Source: a virus
DNA: 27,544 nucleotides
Reading direction: 5' to 3' (one strand)
Virus record (IMG/VR): IMGVR_UViG_3300041405_000081
Location: 1 to 27,544 of that record
Below are positions 21,889-27,544 of the stretch, in pieces. The notes under the pieces were generated by a model. The model saw only the letters and a program-made list of their open reading frames with translations, had not been told where the DNA came from and ran no database searches. Both the position numbers and the translations under genes were made by a program. Each line of letters begins with the position of its first letter. The stretch's first letter is position 1.

Positions 21889-21924
21889 AAATTTATATCA
21901 TGGTTAGGTATCTTCATCCAAGGA
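21889..21924 (+). promoter_or_regulatory. Repeated 36-nt promoter/leader box, copy 2
   Basis: Matches 16370-16405 at 32 of 36 positions, including AAATTTATATCAT and GGTATCTTC, and again ends in AAGGA. It lies directly after a terminator and 10 nt before a gene start, as expected of a promoter with a short leader. Confidence 0.68.
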
Positions 21925-21933
21925 ACTCTACAA

Positions 21934-22512
21934 ATGTCTAATTTCGATTTCATCGTTAACGACTATAGTGGTACGATGCCATCACCTGATCAAACTAAAG
22001 CGGTCATCCAATTCATGGAAGACTCACCAGCAATGGAAGAATGGGAATACGATCAGTTCTTGCGCATGCGTAAGGCGATTAATCGTATCTTCAATGATCC
22101 GTATCACGTTACATGCTTTGCCGATGACATTGGTCGTGGTTACACCGCTAACATCATGGACCGTCAAACACCAACTGATTTAGTTTGGAACATGCTTGAA
22201 GAATATATTCGTGCACACGGCTGGCAGAAGTTAATCCAACGCGGCACAGGGTTTATTAAGACCGTAACCACTAATAAGAATATGGTAACTGACCGTTCAC
22301 ACGATCAAGTTTATCAGGTGAAGCTTTATACAGCCCTAACTCGTGAGATCCAAAGCTGTCCTGAATATGACCATCAGTTTGTACCAGAAGCTCAACGTAC
22401 TGAAGTAGAACGCTTGGTCGGTACTTGTGGTTATTGCGCCGAATACGATCGTTGTATTCTTAACCAAAAGCAAGTCGACCGCTTGAAGGAGTTAGGTTAT
22501 GTTTCCGTGTAA
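21934..22512 (+). CDS. Hypothetical protein with CxxC, 192 aa
   Basis: Not recognised. ATG 21934 lies 9 nt after AAGGA of the repeated box; the frame from 21853 runs through the terminator and promoter and is rejected. Mostly helical (AVIQFMEDSPAMEEWEYDQF, TDLVWNMLEEYIRAHGWQKL). It carries CGYCAEYDRC near the C-terminus (about residues 166-175), a possible small metal or disulfide site. It heads a run of about ten overlapping or nearly abutting genes. Confidence 0.78.
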   Translation: MSNFDFIVNDYSGTMPSPDQTKAVIQFMEDSPAMEEWEYDQFLRMRKAINRIFNDPYHVTCFADDIGRGYTANIMDRQTPTDLVWNMLEEYIRAHGWQKLIQRGTGFIKTVTTNKNMVTDRSHDQVYQVKLYTALTREIQSCPEYDHQFVPEAQRTEVERLVGTCGYCAEYDRCILNQKQVDRLKELGYVSV

Positions 22513-22978
22513 CAAACCCGGTTGGACTGTTGATAACCCGCCTTACAAAATGAGTGAGGTGACACCGGAAGCTTTGGAGCGCCTAGCCGAGATAGGTAAG
22601 AACTACACTGAGCGTTACATGCACCAATGCTGGATCGAGAACGATGCCGATGGCTTCACTGGATGGCGTTGGGATAAATACAAGGTGCCGCTGATAATCG
22701 TAAGTGCGGCTAACCGTTATCGTGACATCATCGTTACAGGCCCACGTCATTACTCCAACCTGATGCATAGTGCAATCGAAGCTCACGGTGGAGTCAACTT
22801 GCTCATGGAATACGCAAATGCGCACCTCGAAGAATCAGAATACGAGCAAGGTTTTGTAGATCAGTACAGCACTTTCCATACTAGGGAAGAAGCCTATGTC
22901 ATCGCTGAAGCACGCGGGCAAATCCGTTATCCTGAAAACTGCCACAATGGTCGACTCTACTCCGAAGGAATTTGTTAA
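22499..22978 (+). CDS. Conserved phage protein of unknown function, 159 aa
   Basis: ATG 22499 has AAGGAG upstream and overlaps the previous gene by 14 nt. The block TGPRHYSNLMHSAI followed later by EQGFVDQYSTFHTREEAYVIAEARGQI (in two parts: EQGFVDQYSTFHTREEAY, then VIAEARGQI) is a combination I know from many uncharacterised phage and bacterial proteins (GPRH...QGF-x-D-x-x-x-F-x-x-R-x-x-A-x-x-x-A-x-x-x-GQ). The function is not established. The stop is followed directly by the next ATG. Confidence 0.82.
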   Translation: MFPCNKPGWTVDNPPYKMSEVTPEALERLAEIGKNYTERYMHQCWIENDADGFTGWRWDKYKVPLIIVSAANRYRDIIVTGPRHYSNLMHSAIEAHGGVNLLMEYANAHLEESEYEQGFVDQYSTFHTREEAYVIAEARGQIRYPENCHNGRLYSEGIC

Positions 22979-23404
22979 ATGGCTAAGAAAGCTAAAGTTA
23001 AATATGAACTAGTGTTGCTTGGTACCGACCTTAAGTTCGACGATATCAAACTGGTGCAAGTACCTGAGAAACCAGATGCTCAACGGCGGTTCTGGATTGA
23101 GTTCGAAGGCGACCGGGCTCGACTCATGGTATCCCAAGACGTACTGGGTGAATTAGAGGATTCTGTAACGCTTAGTATTACTCGTCACAATGAAGCGGGA
23201 ATGCCGTCTGAACTCGTTACCCCGATCGGCAATGCGCCATTCACGATGTACAACGTTATTCGAGCTGGTCGTAACTGTAAGAAGTTCTATTACATCGATG
23301 AGTATTATCCAGGTCAACTACGACTGACTCATTCAGAGAACTTCTTTGGTCGTGGTTTCGACCATAGTGAAATTAAAGGATACGAAATTCGGAAGGTGAC
23401 TTGA
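22979..23404 (+). CDS. Hypothetical protein, 141 aa
   Basis: Not recognised. ATG 22979 directly follows the previous stop; AAGGA lies about 13 nt upstream. Lysine-rich N-terminus (MAKKAKVKYELVLL), then strand-rich sequence (RFWIEFEGDRARLMVSQD, SVTLSITRHNE) and an aromatic stretch KKFYYIDEYYPGQLRL. Probably an all-beta or alpha/beta cytoplasmic protein. Confidence 0.77.
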   Translation: MAKKAKVKYELVLLGTDLKFDDIKLVQVPEKPDAQRRFWIEFEGDRARLMVSQDVLGELEDSVTLSITRHNEAGMPSELVTPIGNAPFTMYNVIRAGRNCKKFYYIDEYYPGQLRLTHSENFFGRGFDHSEIKGYEIRKVT

Positions 23405-23889
23405 TGAAAACTCCAATCGAACGCATTACCAAGTTTGCTCAAGGGATGGAACTGAGTATATCTCGCGGTAAGTGTCCCATCGATAAGCTGTTCATGATGG
23501 ACCGTTGCAACTACGGTGATTTATTGGAAGTTAAACTCCCGTTGGTTAATGACGACTTCATCGCTGACCAAGAACTCATCTACCTATTGAAAGTAGAAGT
23601 TATGGTGTTAGCGGGGAAACCTGACTATGTATCTACATGGGGCTGGGAACCTAAAGAATACGTCAAAGGTGTAGTGGCGTTCTATCATCAGGACCATGAA
23701 GCTATGTTGGAAGGGGCTGCTGAATGGTTGGAAGCTCGCATAGATCCAATTGCTCCACCGTACGAGCATAAGCGTTTTGGCATCAGCATGATCATCCCAT
23801 TGAAATGTGAACCCATTGGTCGTATTAAGCACTACACCACGACTGAAGGATTCGAAGAAGGTAACCTTGAACGTAAACGGAGTTGGTAA
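23404..23889 (+). CDS. Hypothetical protein, 161 aa
   Basis: Not recognised. ATG 23404 overlaps the previous stop by one base (TGATG) with AAGGTGA upstream; TTG 23401 is rejected. Alpha/beta pattern: DLLEVKLPLVNDDF, LIYLLKVEVMVLAG, then KGVVAFYHQDHEAMLEGAAEW (in part) and a strand SMIIPLKCEPIGRIKHY. No catalytic motif seen. The next gene begins in a TAATG overlap. Confidence 0.77.
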   Translation: MKTPIERITKFAQGMELSISRGKCPIDKLFMMDRCNYGDLLEVKLPLVNDDFIADQELIYLLKVEVMVLAGKPDYVSTWGWEPKEYVKGVVAFYHQDHEAMLEGAAEWLEARIDPIAPPYEHKRFGISMIIPLKCEPIGRIKHYTTTEGFEEGNLERKRSW

Positions 23890-24398
23890 TGAATAACACG
23901 TACGCTAATCCAGATGCACTGACCAAGTTCCGCGCTAACCTTTGGATTGATTCCCTGACTCAACTCGATCACCTACTGAAAGGTAAGGTCGAATATGACG
24001 ACGACGGTTATGTAAAACTCCTTCGGGAACATGCTGGACAGATATCTCGTACGGAAATGGTTCGACCTGTAATGGGGATGTCGTTGGAGCGTTACAAATA
24101 CTACGTCACCGAAGGTGGTGAGTTGACAATCCAACTAATGTCTAATGGTCGGGTGTGTGCACCAACCGTAAGTGATGGCCTGAATCTCACTATGTTCTTG
24201 GCTGGTACCGAAGTTAATACCGGTGGGGTATTGATTAGCCCTACTCTACCTATCCGTTATCCAGATGAGGAAGAGATGAAACTTACTCGGATGCATAACT
24301 GGTTGAATGTTCTAGTAATGTACCTACAACTGGAGTCGTTAAAATGGAATGGGAATTTAACTGGATCGAACAAAATACACACCTCTACAACTCTATAG
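23889..24398 (+). CDS. Hypothetical protein, 169 aa
   Basis: Not recognised. ATG 23889 overlaps the previous TAA; TTG 23883 is rejected. N-terminal helices (LTKFRANLWIDSLTQLDHLL) are followed by strand-rich sequence (GGELTIQLMSNGRVCAPTV, LNLTMFLAGTEVNTGGVLI) and a C-terminal helix (MHNWLNVLVMYLQLESLKW). The last 18 codons overlap a separate small gene in another frame. Confidence 0.77.
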   Translation: MNNTYANPDALTKFRANLWIDSLTQLDHLLKGKVEYDDDGYVKLLREHAGQISRTEMVRPVMGMSLERYKYYVTEGGELTIQLMSNGRVCAPTVSDGLNLTMFLAGTEVNTGGVLISPTLPIRYPDEEEMKLTRMHNWLNVLVMYLQLESLKWNGNLTGSNKIHTSTTL

Positions 24399-24523
24399 AA
24401 CACGTCGCTCTAGTGAAGTCTAATATTGCTAAGCGATATCGTCGAAATGCCATTATCGTGAAATGGCGTGAGTTGAGGAAACGCAATGAGGAAAGGTTAT
24501 GTCGCTATCGTGGGATCTCGTGA
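24344..24523 (+). CDS. Overlapping small basic protein, 59 aa
   Basis: Easily overlooked gene. ATG 24344 has GGAG 9 nt upstream, overlaps the end of the previous gene by 55 nt and the start of the next by 38 nt, and fills an otherwise empty 87-nt gap. The product opens MEWEFNWIEQNTHLYNSIEH and turns strongly basic (KRYRRNAIIVKWRELRKRN), an amphipathic helix that could bind nucleic acid or a partner protein. Function unknown. Confidence 0.62.
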   Translation: MEWEFNWIEQNTHLYNSIEHVALVKSNIAKRYRRNAIIVKWRELRKRNEERLCRYRGIS

Positions 24524-25136
24524 GGTCCCGCTAGACGAACTTGAGTTGATGATCCGTATAGGGCGCACCATGACTGATATCGGCCTTGCTGATTCCAGTG
24601 GTGACGCATTTGGTTCTGATAAGGCTGGCTGGTGGGGAGCTAAACAATCTCGTGCTTATAGCGAGGTTGGCGCTCGGATCTATCTGACCGATTCCCGTAA
24701 GGCTCGTAATCGAGCTGCTGAACACCCGTTCTTTATTATCGCTGAAGATCATCCTGAGTGCTGGGACATGGCTAAGACCTTAGCCTTTAATGCTCGGGGT
24801 AACTTCAACGGTTTGAATGATTACGGGATTGGACTGCATACTCGTAATGCTTATCAGATTCATGGTCACACCCTAGCGGAAACCGTGAAGATGTTGATCT
24901 ATTACGCTACCCCGGTTGGTGCGGTAGAACGTGAATTCGTTAGCGGTGGTACCAATACGGCACTGCGGTTGTCGGTAATGGCTGAAGTTCCGGTACGTGT
25001 CAACCTTGCAACTGAGAAGGGTCTAGAATGGGCTGAAGAGTTCCTTTCACGACACGAAGAAGATTATCCGTACGTAGAAATCGATTGGCATCAAATCCTT
25101 AAACATGATGATCCCCGACTGGAGCACTTAACTTGA
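24486..25136 (+). CDS. SLOG/DprA-like Rossmann-fold protein, 216 aa
   Basis: Predicted nucleotide- or nucleic-acid-binding protein of the SLOG (DprA/LOG-like) superfamily. Visible motifs: IVGSREVPLDE at residues 8-18 (GSR signature), SSGDAFGSDKAGWWGA at 37-52 in the place of the usual SGGA-x-G-x-D loop, and SGGTNTALRLSVMAEVPVRV at 153-172, a second glycine-rich loop before a hydrophobic strand. Members bind single-stranded DNA, nucleotides or nucleotide-derived signals; some are sensors in defence systems. ATG 24486 follows GAGGAAACGCA. The next gene starts in a TTGA overlap. The ligand cannot be decided here. Confidence 0.82.
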   Translation: MRKGYVAIVGSREVPLDELELMIRIGRTMTDIGLADSSGDAFGSDKAGWWGAKQSRAYSEVGARIYLTDSRKARNRAAEHPFFIIAEDHPECWDMAKTLAFNARGNFNGLNDYGIGLHTRNAYQIHGHTLAETVKMLIYYATPVGAVEREFVSGGTNTALRLSVMAEVPVRVNLATEKGLEWAEEFLSRHEEDYPYVEIDWHQILKHDDPRLEHLT

Positions 25137-25555
25137 GAATACGTCTAACCAAGATTGGCACTGGTGTGCACATGCGTGACATCGAACCCGAAAACCAAAT
25201 TGCTTACCACTTGGTTAAGCTGATGCGGTTTATGAATGCCGATGTTATCACCGATGCAACTGAACATGAAGCTATCATCGTAGCACAGTTGTTGGCTGGC
25301 GGTCGTATCCGCTACTCGCCAGAAGATGATCGTTACCACATCAATGGTTGCAGCTACACTGAACGTGATCCAGAACGTGATGTTGCTATCTGTTATCCGA
25401 CGTGGACTGAAGGTCATACGGAACACGCATTCTTCGGTGTACCGACTATGTTCCCCTCACCCCATTTCGAATCAGATCCAGATGACTATCAACGTTACGT
25501 ATTCAGTAGCGCCGGTGGCACGCCAGTTATGACCAAAGAGGTAGATTTTAGATGA
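25133..25555 (+). CDS. Hypothetical protein, 140 aa (TTG start)
   Basis: Not recognised. TTG 25133 forms a TTGA overlap with the SLOG stop and has GGAG 8 nt upstream; the next in-frame ATG (25172) lacks such a site. N-terminal half: IRLTKIGTGVHMRDIEPENQ (in part), then helices; the middle HEAIIVAQLLAGGRIRYSPE; the rest is rich in D, H, Y and P. The coupled start suggests stoichiometric expression with the SLOG protein. Confidence 0.74.
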   Translation: MRIRLTKIGTGVHMRDIEPENQIAYHLVKLMRFMNADVITDATEHEAIIVAQLLAGGRIRYSPEDDRYHINGCSYTERDPERDVAICYPTWTEGHTEHAFFGVPTMFPSPHFESDPDDYQRYVFSSAGGTPVMTKEVDFR

Positions 25556-25923
25556 CCCGCTTCAACAATCCAGACCGTAACAATGCTCAGGCTATTCAAA
25601 ACAAAGCTATTATCCGTGCACTGATCCCCCAGTTGTGGAAACAGGCTTTTATTGCACCAATGGCAATGGAAGGGGATTACGAGCGGATTGGAATTCAGTC
25701 ACCATTGTTGGAAGGTATGCAAATCCGACTTTGGAAAGATCACATGGAAGTTCACTATAAAGAAGATGTATGGTCGGTGACGTGGACTGTAGGGCGCCCT
25801 TGGCATATTACCGGGGGTTGGGCATTCTCATCTAACTGGCGTAATGCTGGTGTGATCATGCCTGCTTTGATCGCTACATTGGTGAAGCATTCCATTCAGA
25901 CTACACAGTTCTGCCAGTTTTAA
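25552..25923 (+). CDS. Hypothetical protein, 123 aa
   Basis: Not recognised. ATG 25552 overlaps the previous stop (ATGA) with GAGGT 9 nt upstream. It is a compact, tryptophan-rich protein (LWKQAF, RLWKDHMEV, VWSVTWTVGRPWHITGGWAF) with a beta-rich middle and a C-terminal helix (IMPALIATLVKHSI). The density of tryptophans is unusual for the window. Confidence 0.77.
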   Translation: MTRFNNPDRNNAQAIQNKAIIRALIPQLWKQAFIAPMAMEGDYERIGIQSPLLEGMQIRLWKDHMEVHYKEDVWSVTWTVGRPWHITGGWAFSSNWRNAGVIMPALIATLVKHSIQTTQFCQF

Positions 25924-25965
25924 AATACTCAGCGGGCCTATCGAATATAGACATTGGAGGCTCAC

Positions 25966-26331
25966 ATGAGTTTTGAAACCACACATAAAGGTAATCTCTG
26001 GACCCATAGCAAAACAGCGAAAGGGAAAGGAGGTCGTCGTGATCTGGTAAAGAAAGGTGTGTATGTAATCGACCACCGTCCAACTGGTCGTTTCATTATA
26101 GGTGCATCTACGGACGTATCTAAAGAAGTGGATAAGCAACTAGCCTTACTGGAGAAGGGTAAGTTCCCGATCAAGTTAATGCAGCGGTTATATGACACAG
26201 CTGATGACAATAAGGGTAACCCACCAGCAATGGTTGTCGTTGAGTATCCACTCAAGTCTGACAAAGACATTAAACTCACGATGGAAGAAATCCGTCGTTC
26301 CAACACTACCCCGTATTGCTTACTGAATTGA
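25966..26331 (+). CDS. GIY-YIG-like protein lacking catalytic arginine, 121 aa
   Basis: Probable GIY-YIG-fold domain. ATG 25966 has GGAGG upstream. After a basic N-terminus (KTAKGKGGRRDLVKK), GVYVID at 31-36 and GRFIIGASTDVSKEVDKQL at 41-59 match the GIY...YIG-x-S-x-x-x-x-x-R-x-x-x-H pattern in order and spacing. The catalytic arginine and histidine positions are occupied by non-matching residues (around K53-E54). The helix LLEKGKFP and a later strand/helix (MVVVEYPLKSDKDI, EEIRRSNTTPYCLLN) fit the rest of the fold. It could bind DNA or RNA without cutting it. The family call is moderate, the loss of activity an inference. Confidence 0.6.
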   Translation: MSFETTHKGNLWTHSKTAKGKGGRRDLVKKGVYVIDHRPTGRFIIGASTDVSKEVDKQLALLEKGKFPIKLMQRLYDTADDNKGNPPAMVVVEYPLKSDKDIKLTMEEIRRSNTTPYCLLN

Positions 26332-26338
26332 GGTTACA

Positions 26339-27145
26339 ATGAACGATGCACTTGGCGATCGGATGAAGCTATACGAAGGGACTTACGCTCAACAGCGCTT
26401 CCTTCCAGGCTTGCCGATTGTAGCTCGAATTGATGGACGTGGTTTTAGCAAGTTTACCCGTGGTATGAATCGTCCGTTTGATCAGACAATGTCCGACGCG
26501 ATGATCCACACAACCAAAGAACTAGTGAAACATACTCAGGCTTCGGTTGGTTATACCCAGAGTGATGAGATCACTTTGATTTGGTATTCGGACGACTTCA
26601 AGTCCAAAGTATGGTTCGATGGCCGTGTACAGAAGATGACTAGCCTGCTGGGTGCTCACGCTACTCTGTACTTCAACCAGTTCGTTAACAAGCACATGCC
26701 TCAGTACGCTAAACGTAACCCGACGTTTGATGCACGAGTGTGGAATGTACCCACGTTGCAAGAAGCTTTGAATGTGTTGATCTGGCGTGAATGGGATGCT
26801 ACCAAGAACTCCATTCAGATGGCTGGACACAACTATTTCTCTAACAAGCAACTGCACAAAAAGAACACTAGTGAAATTCAAGAGATGTTGTGGTCTCAAC
26901 ACAATGTCAATTGGAATGATTACCCACGGTTCTTCAAACGTGGTACTTATGTGGGTTGGCAAGTGATGTCAGGTGATCGTCAACTGACTGAAGCCGAAAT
27001 TAAGTTATTGCCGCCGAAACACAATGCCCGTAAGACAGGTGGTTACATCAGTAAAGAAACCCGAGCATTGGTAGAATTCGACATTCCGCCACTCACCCAA
27101 GTTGTTGGTGCCATCGATCTGTTCTTTAACCGGAGTGAGAAGTAA
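26339..27145 (+). CDS. Thg1-like tRNA-His guanylyltransferase, 268 aa
   Basis: 3'-5' nucleotide-adding enzyme of the Thg1/Thg1-like family. Family motifs: VARIDGRGFSKFT at about 28-40 with metal-binding D32, YTQSDEITLIW at 72-82 with D76 and E77, QKMTSLLGAHATLYFNQF at 98-115, and VWNVPTLQEALNVLIWRE...NSIQ at 134-159. Length is close to the family norm. Eukaryotic members add G-1 to tRNA-His; bacterial and phage Thg1-like proteins are known mostly for repairing 5'-truncated tRNAs by templated addition, so repair of tRNAs cut by host defence nucleases is a reasonable inference. ATG 26339 has TGAGG upstream. Confidence 0.93.
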   Translation: MNDALGDRMKLYEGTYAQQRFLPGLPIVARIDGRGFSKFTRGMNRPFDQTMSDAMIHTTKELVKHTQASVGYTQSDEITLIWYSDDFKSKVWFDGRVQKMTSLLGAHATLYFNQFVNKHMPQYAKRNPTFDARVWNVPTLQEALNVLIWREWDATKNSIQMAGHNYFSNKQLHKKNTSEIQEMLWSQHNVNWNDYPRFFKRGTYVGWQVMSGDRQLTEAEIKLLPPKHNARKTGGYISKETRALVEFDIPPLTQVVGAIDLFFNRSEK

Positions 27146-27544
27146 ATGGAATGTAATCATAATCCACAAGTGGTCACTATCGCCGTAGAGATGTATAACG
27201 AACTAGTGGCCATGGCTAAGTCACCTGAACGGCACTATACACCAAAGCGTATTGAACGCCATGCTCGTAAATTCAACCCACATCTTCAACCAGAGCACCA
27301 AAGGCGAGTACTAGAGTTTGAAAGCCGACGCACTAAACGTATCAGCCAGTGTCGTGATGTTTTGAATGCAAGTAAAGGGAAGTTGGTATTTGTTGAAACC
27401 TCTGTGAATTTCAGTTCAAAGAAACTTGAAGATCTGGTGTTTACACCGATGATCGTCAAGCGTATCAACAAAGAGAATCGGGGATGCTTGGATGTATACA
27501 AGCAGGATGAAACTAAATTTGGTTTCTATTCCAAGTCAGTAGTT
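27146..27544 (+). CDS. N-terminal part of a gene cut by the window edge
   Basis: ATG 27146 directly follows the Thg1-like stop; GGAG is about 11 nt upstream. The frame stays open for 133 codons to the right edge with no stop. It begins MECNHNPQVVTIAVEMYNEL, has a strongly basic helical stretch (PKRIERHARKFNPHLQPEHQ, then RRTKRISQCRD) and then strands (KLVFVETSVNFSSKK). Not recognised. The abutting start suggests co-expression with the Thg1-like enzyme. Confidence 0.75.
   Translation, partial: MECNHNPQVVTIAVEMYNELVAMAKSPERHYTPKRIERHARKFNPHLQPEHQRRVLEFESRRTKRISQCRDVLNASKGKLVFVETSVNFSSKKLEDLVFTPMIVKRINKENRGCLDVYKQDETKFGFYSKSVV

Noticed and set aside
21853-21933. N-terminal extension of the 21934 gene with a hydrophobic leader
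   Set aside because: The apparent hydrophobic leader comes from translating the terminator T-tract and the repeated promoter box. ATG 21934 has its own well-placed ribosome-binding site.

Overview
The window looks like an internal accessory stretch of a large tailed-bacteriophage genome, probably a jumbo myovirus of a Pseudomonas-type gammaproteobacterium. The grounds are about 50 tightly packed, mostly small and unrecognised genes, joined by ATGA, GTGA, TTGA and TAATG overlaps. Phage nucleotide and RNA enzymes are scattered among them (thymidylate kinase, DEDDh exonuclease, SNF2-like helicase, AAA+ ATPase, Thg1-like tRNA-His guanylyltransferase, SLOG-fold protein), and there is a block of tail or virion genes on the opposite strand. 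There are no integrase, IS, CRISPR or canonical tRNA genes. The host guess is inference: it rests on general resemblance to Pseudomonas jumbo phages, one perfect copy of the TATATTAC element known from phiKZ early promoters, and a 17-nt segment complementary to a GGCUGG-type 16S rRNA 3' end.

Layout. Positions 1-8200 (+): small-gene operons, punctuated by TTCG-, ATAC- or CTCGT-loop hairpin terminators. They contain thymidylate kinase with an extra C-terminal domain, three tandem pairs of diverged paralogues, a cysteine-rich secreted protein, a DUF3307 membrane protein and a small DEDDh exonuclease. A bidirectional terminator at 8206-8230 separates these from a leftward operon (14652 to 8240): an SNF2-type helicase followed by five virion or tail-fibre genes. 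One of the five, 648 aa, carries a ThuA/glutamine-amidotransferase-like fold, and three share a C-terminal module. A divergent control region (14653-14822) starts the rightward genes again: a two-helix membrane protein and a minimal nucleotidyltransferase.

After these comes a 352-nt gap (15777-16128) that codes for no protein. It holds a candidate structured non-coding RNA (15923-16050) between two terminators. The candidate exposes 17 nt that can pair without interruption (16 Watson-Crick pairs plus one G-U) with the extreme 3' end of 16S rRNA, including the anti-Shine-Dalgarno. This is the most unusual element in the window. From 16129 to 27544 (+) there are further small-gene operons. Two are headed by a nearly identical 36-nt promoter-like box. 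One encodes an AAA+ ATPase amid arginine/aspartate-rich small proteins, and the last includes a SLOG protein, a degenerate GIY-YIG-like protein and a Thg1-like enzyme. Both ends of the window cut through genes.

Taken together, the recognisable genes concern nucleotide supply (thymidylate kinase), nucleic-acid remodelling (helicase, AAA+, exonuclease) and RNA or translation manipulation (Thg1-like protein, nucleotidyltransferase, candidate 16S-pairing RNA). That suggests a region used to take over host RNA and translation. This overall reading is inference.
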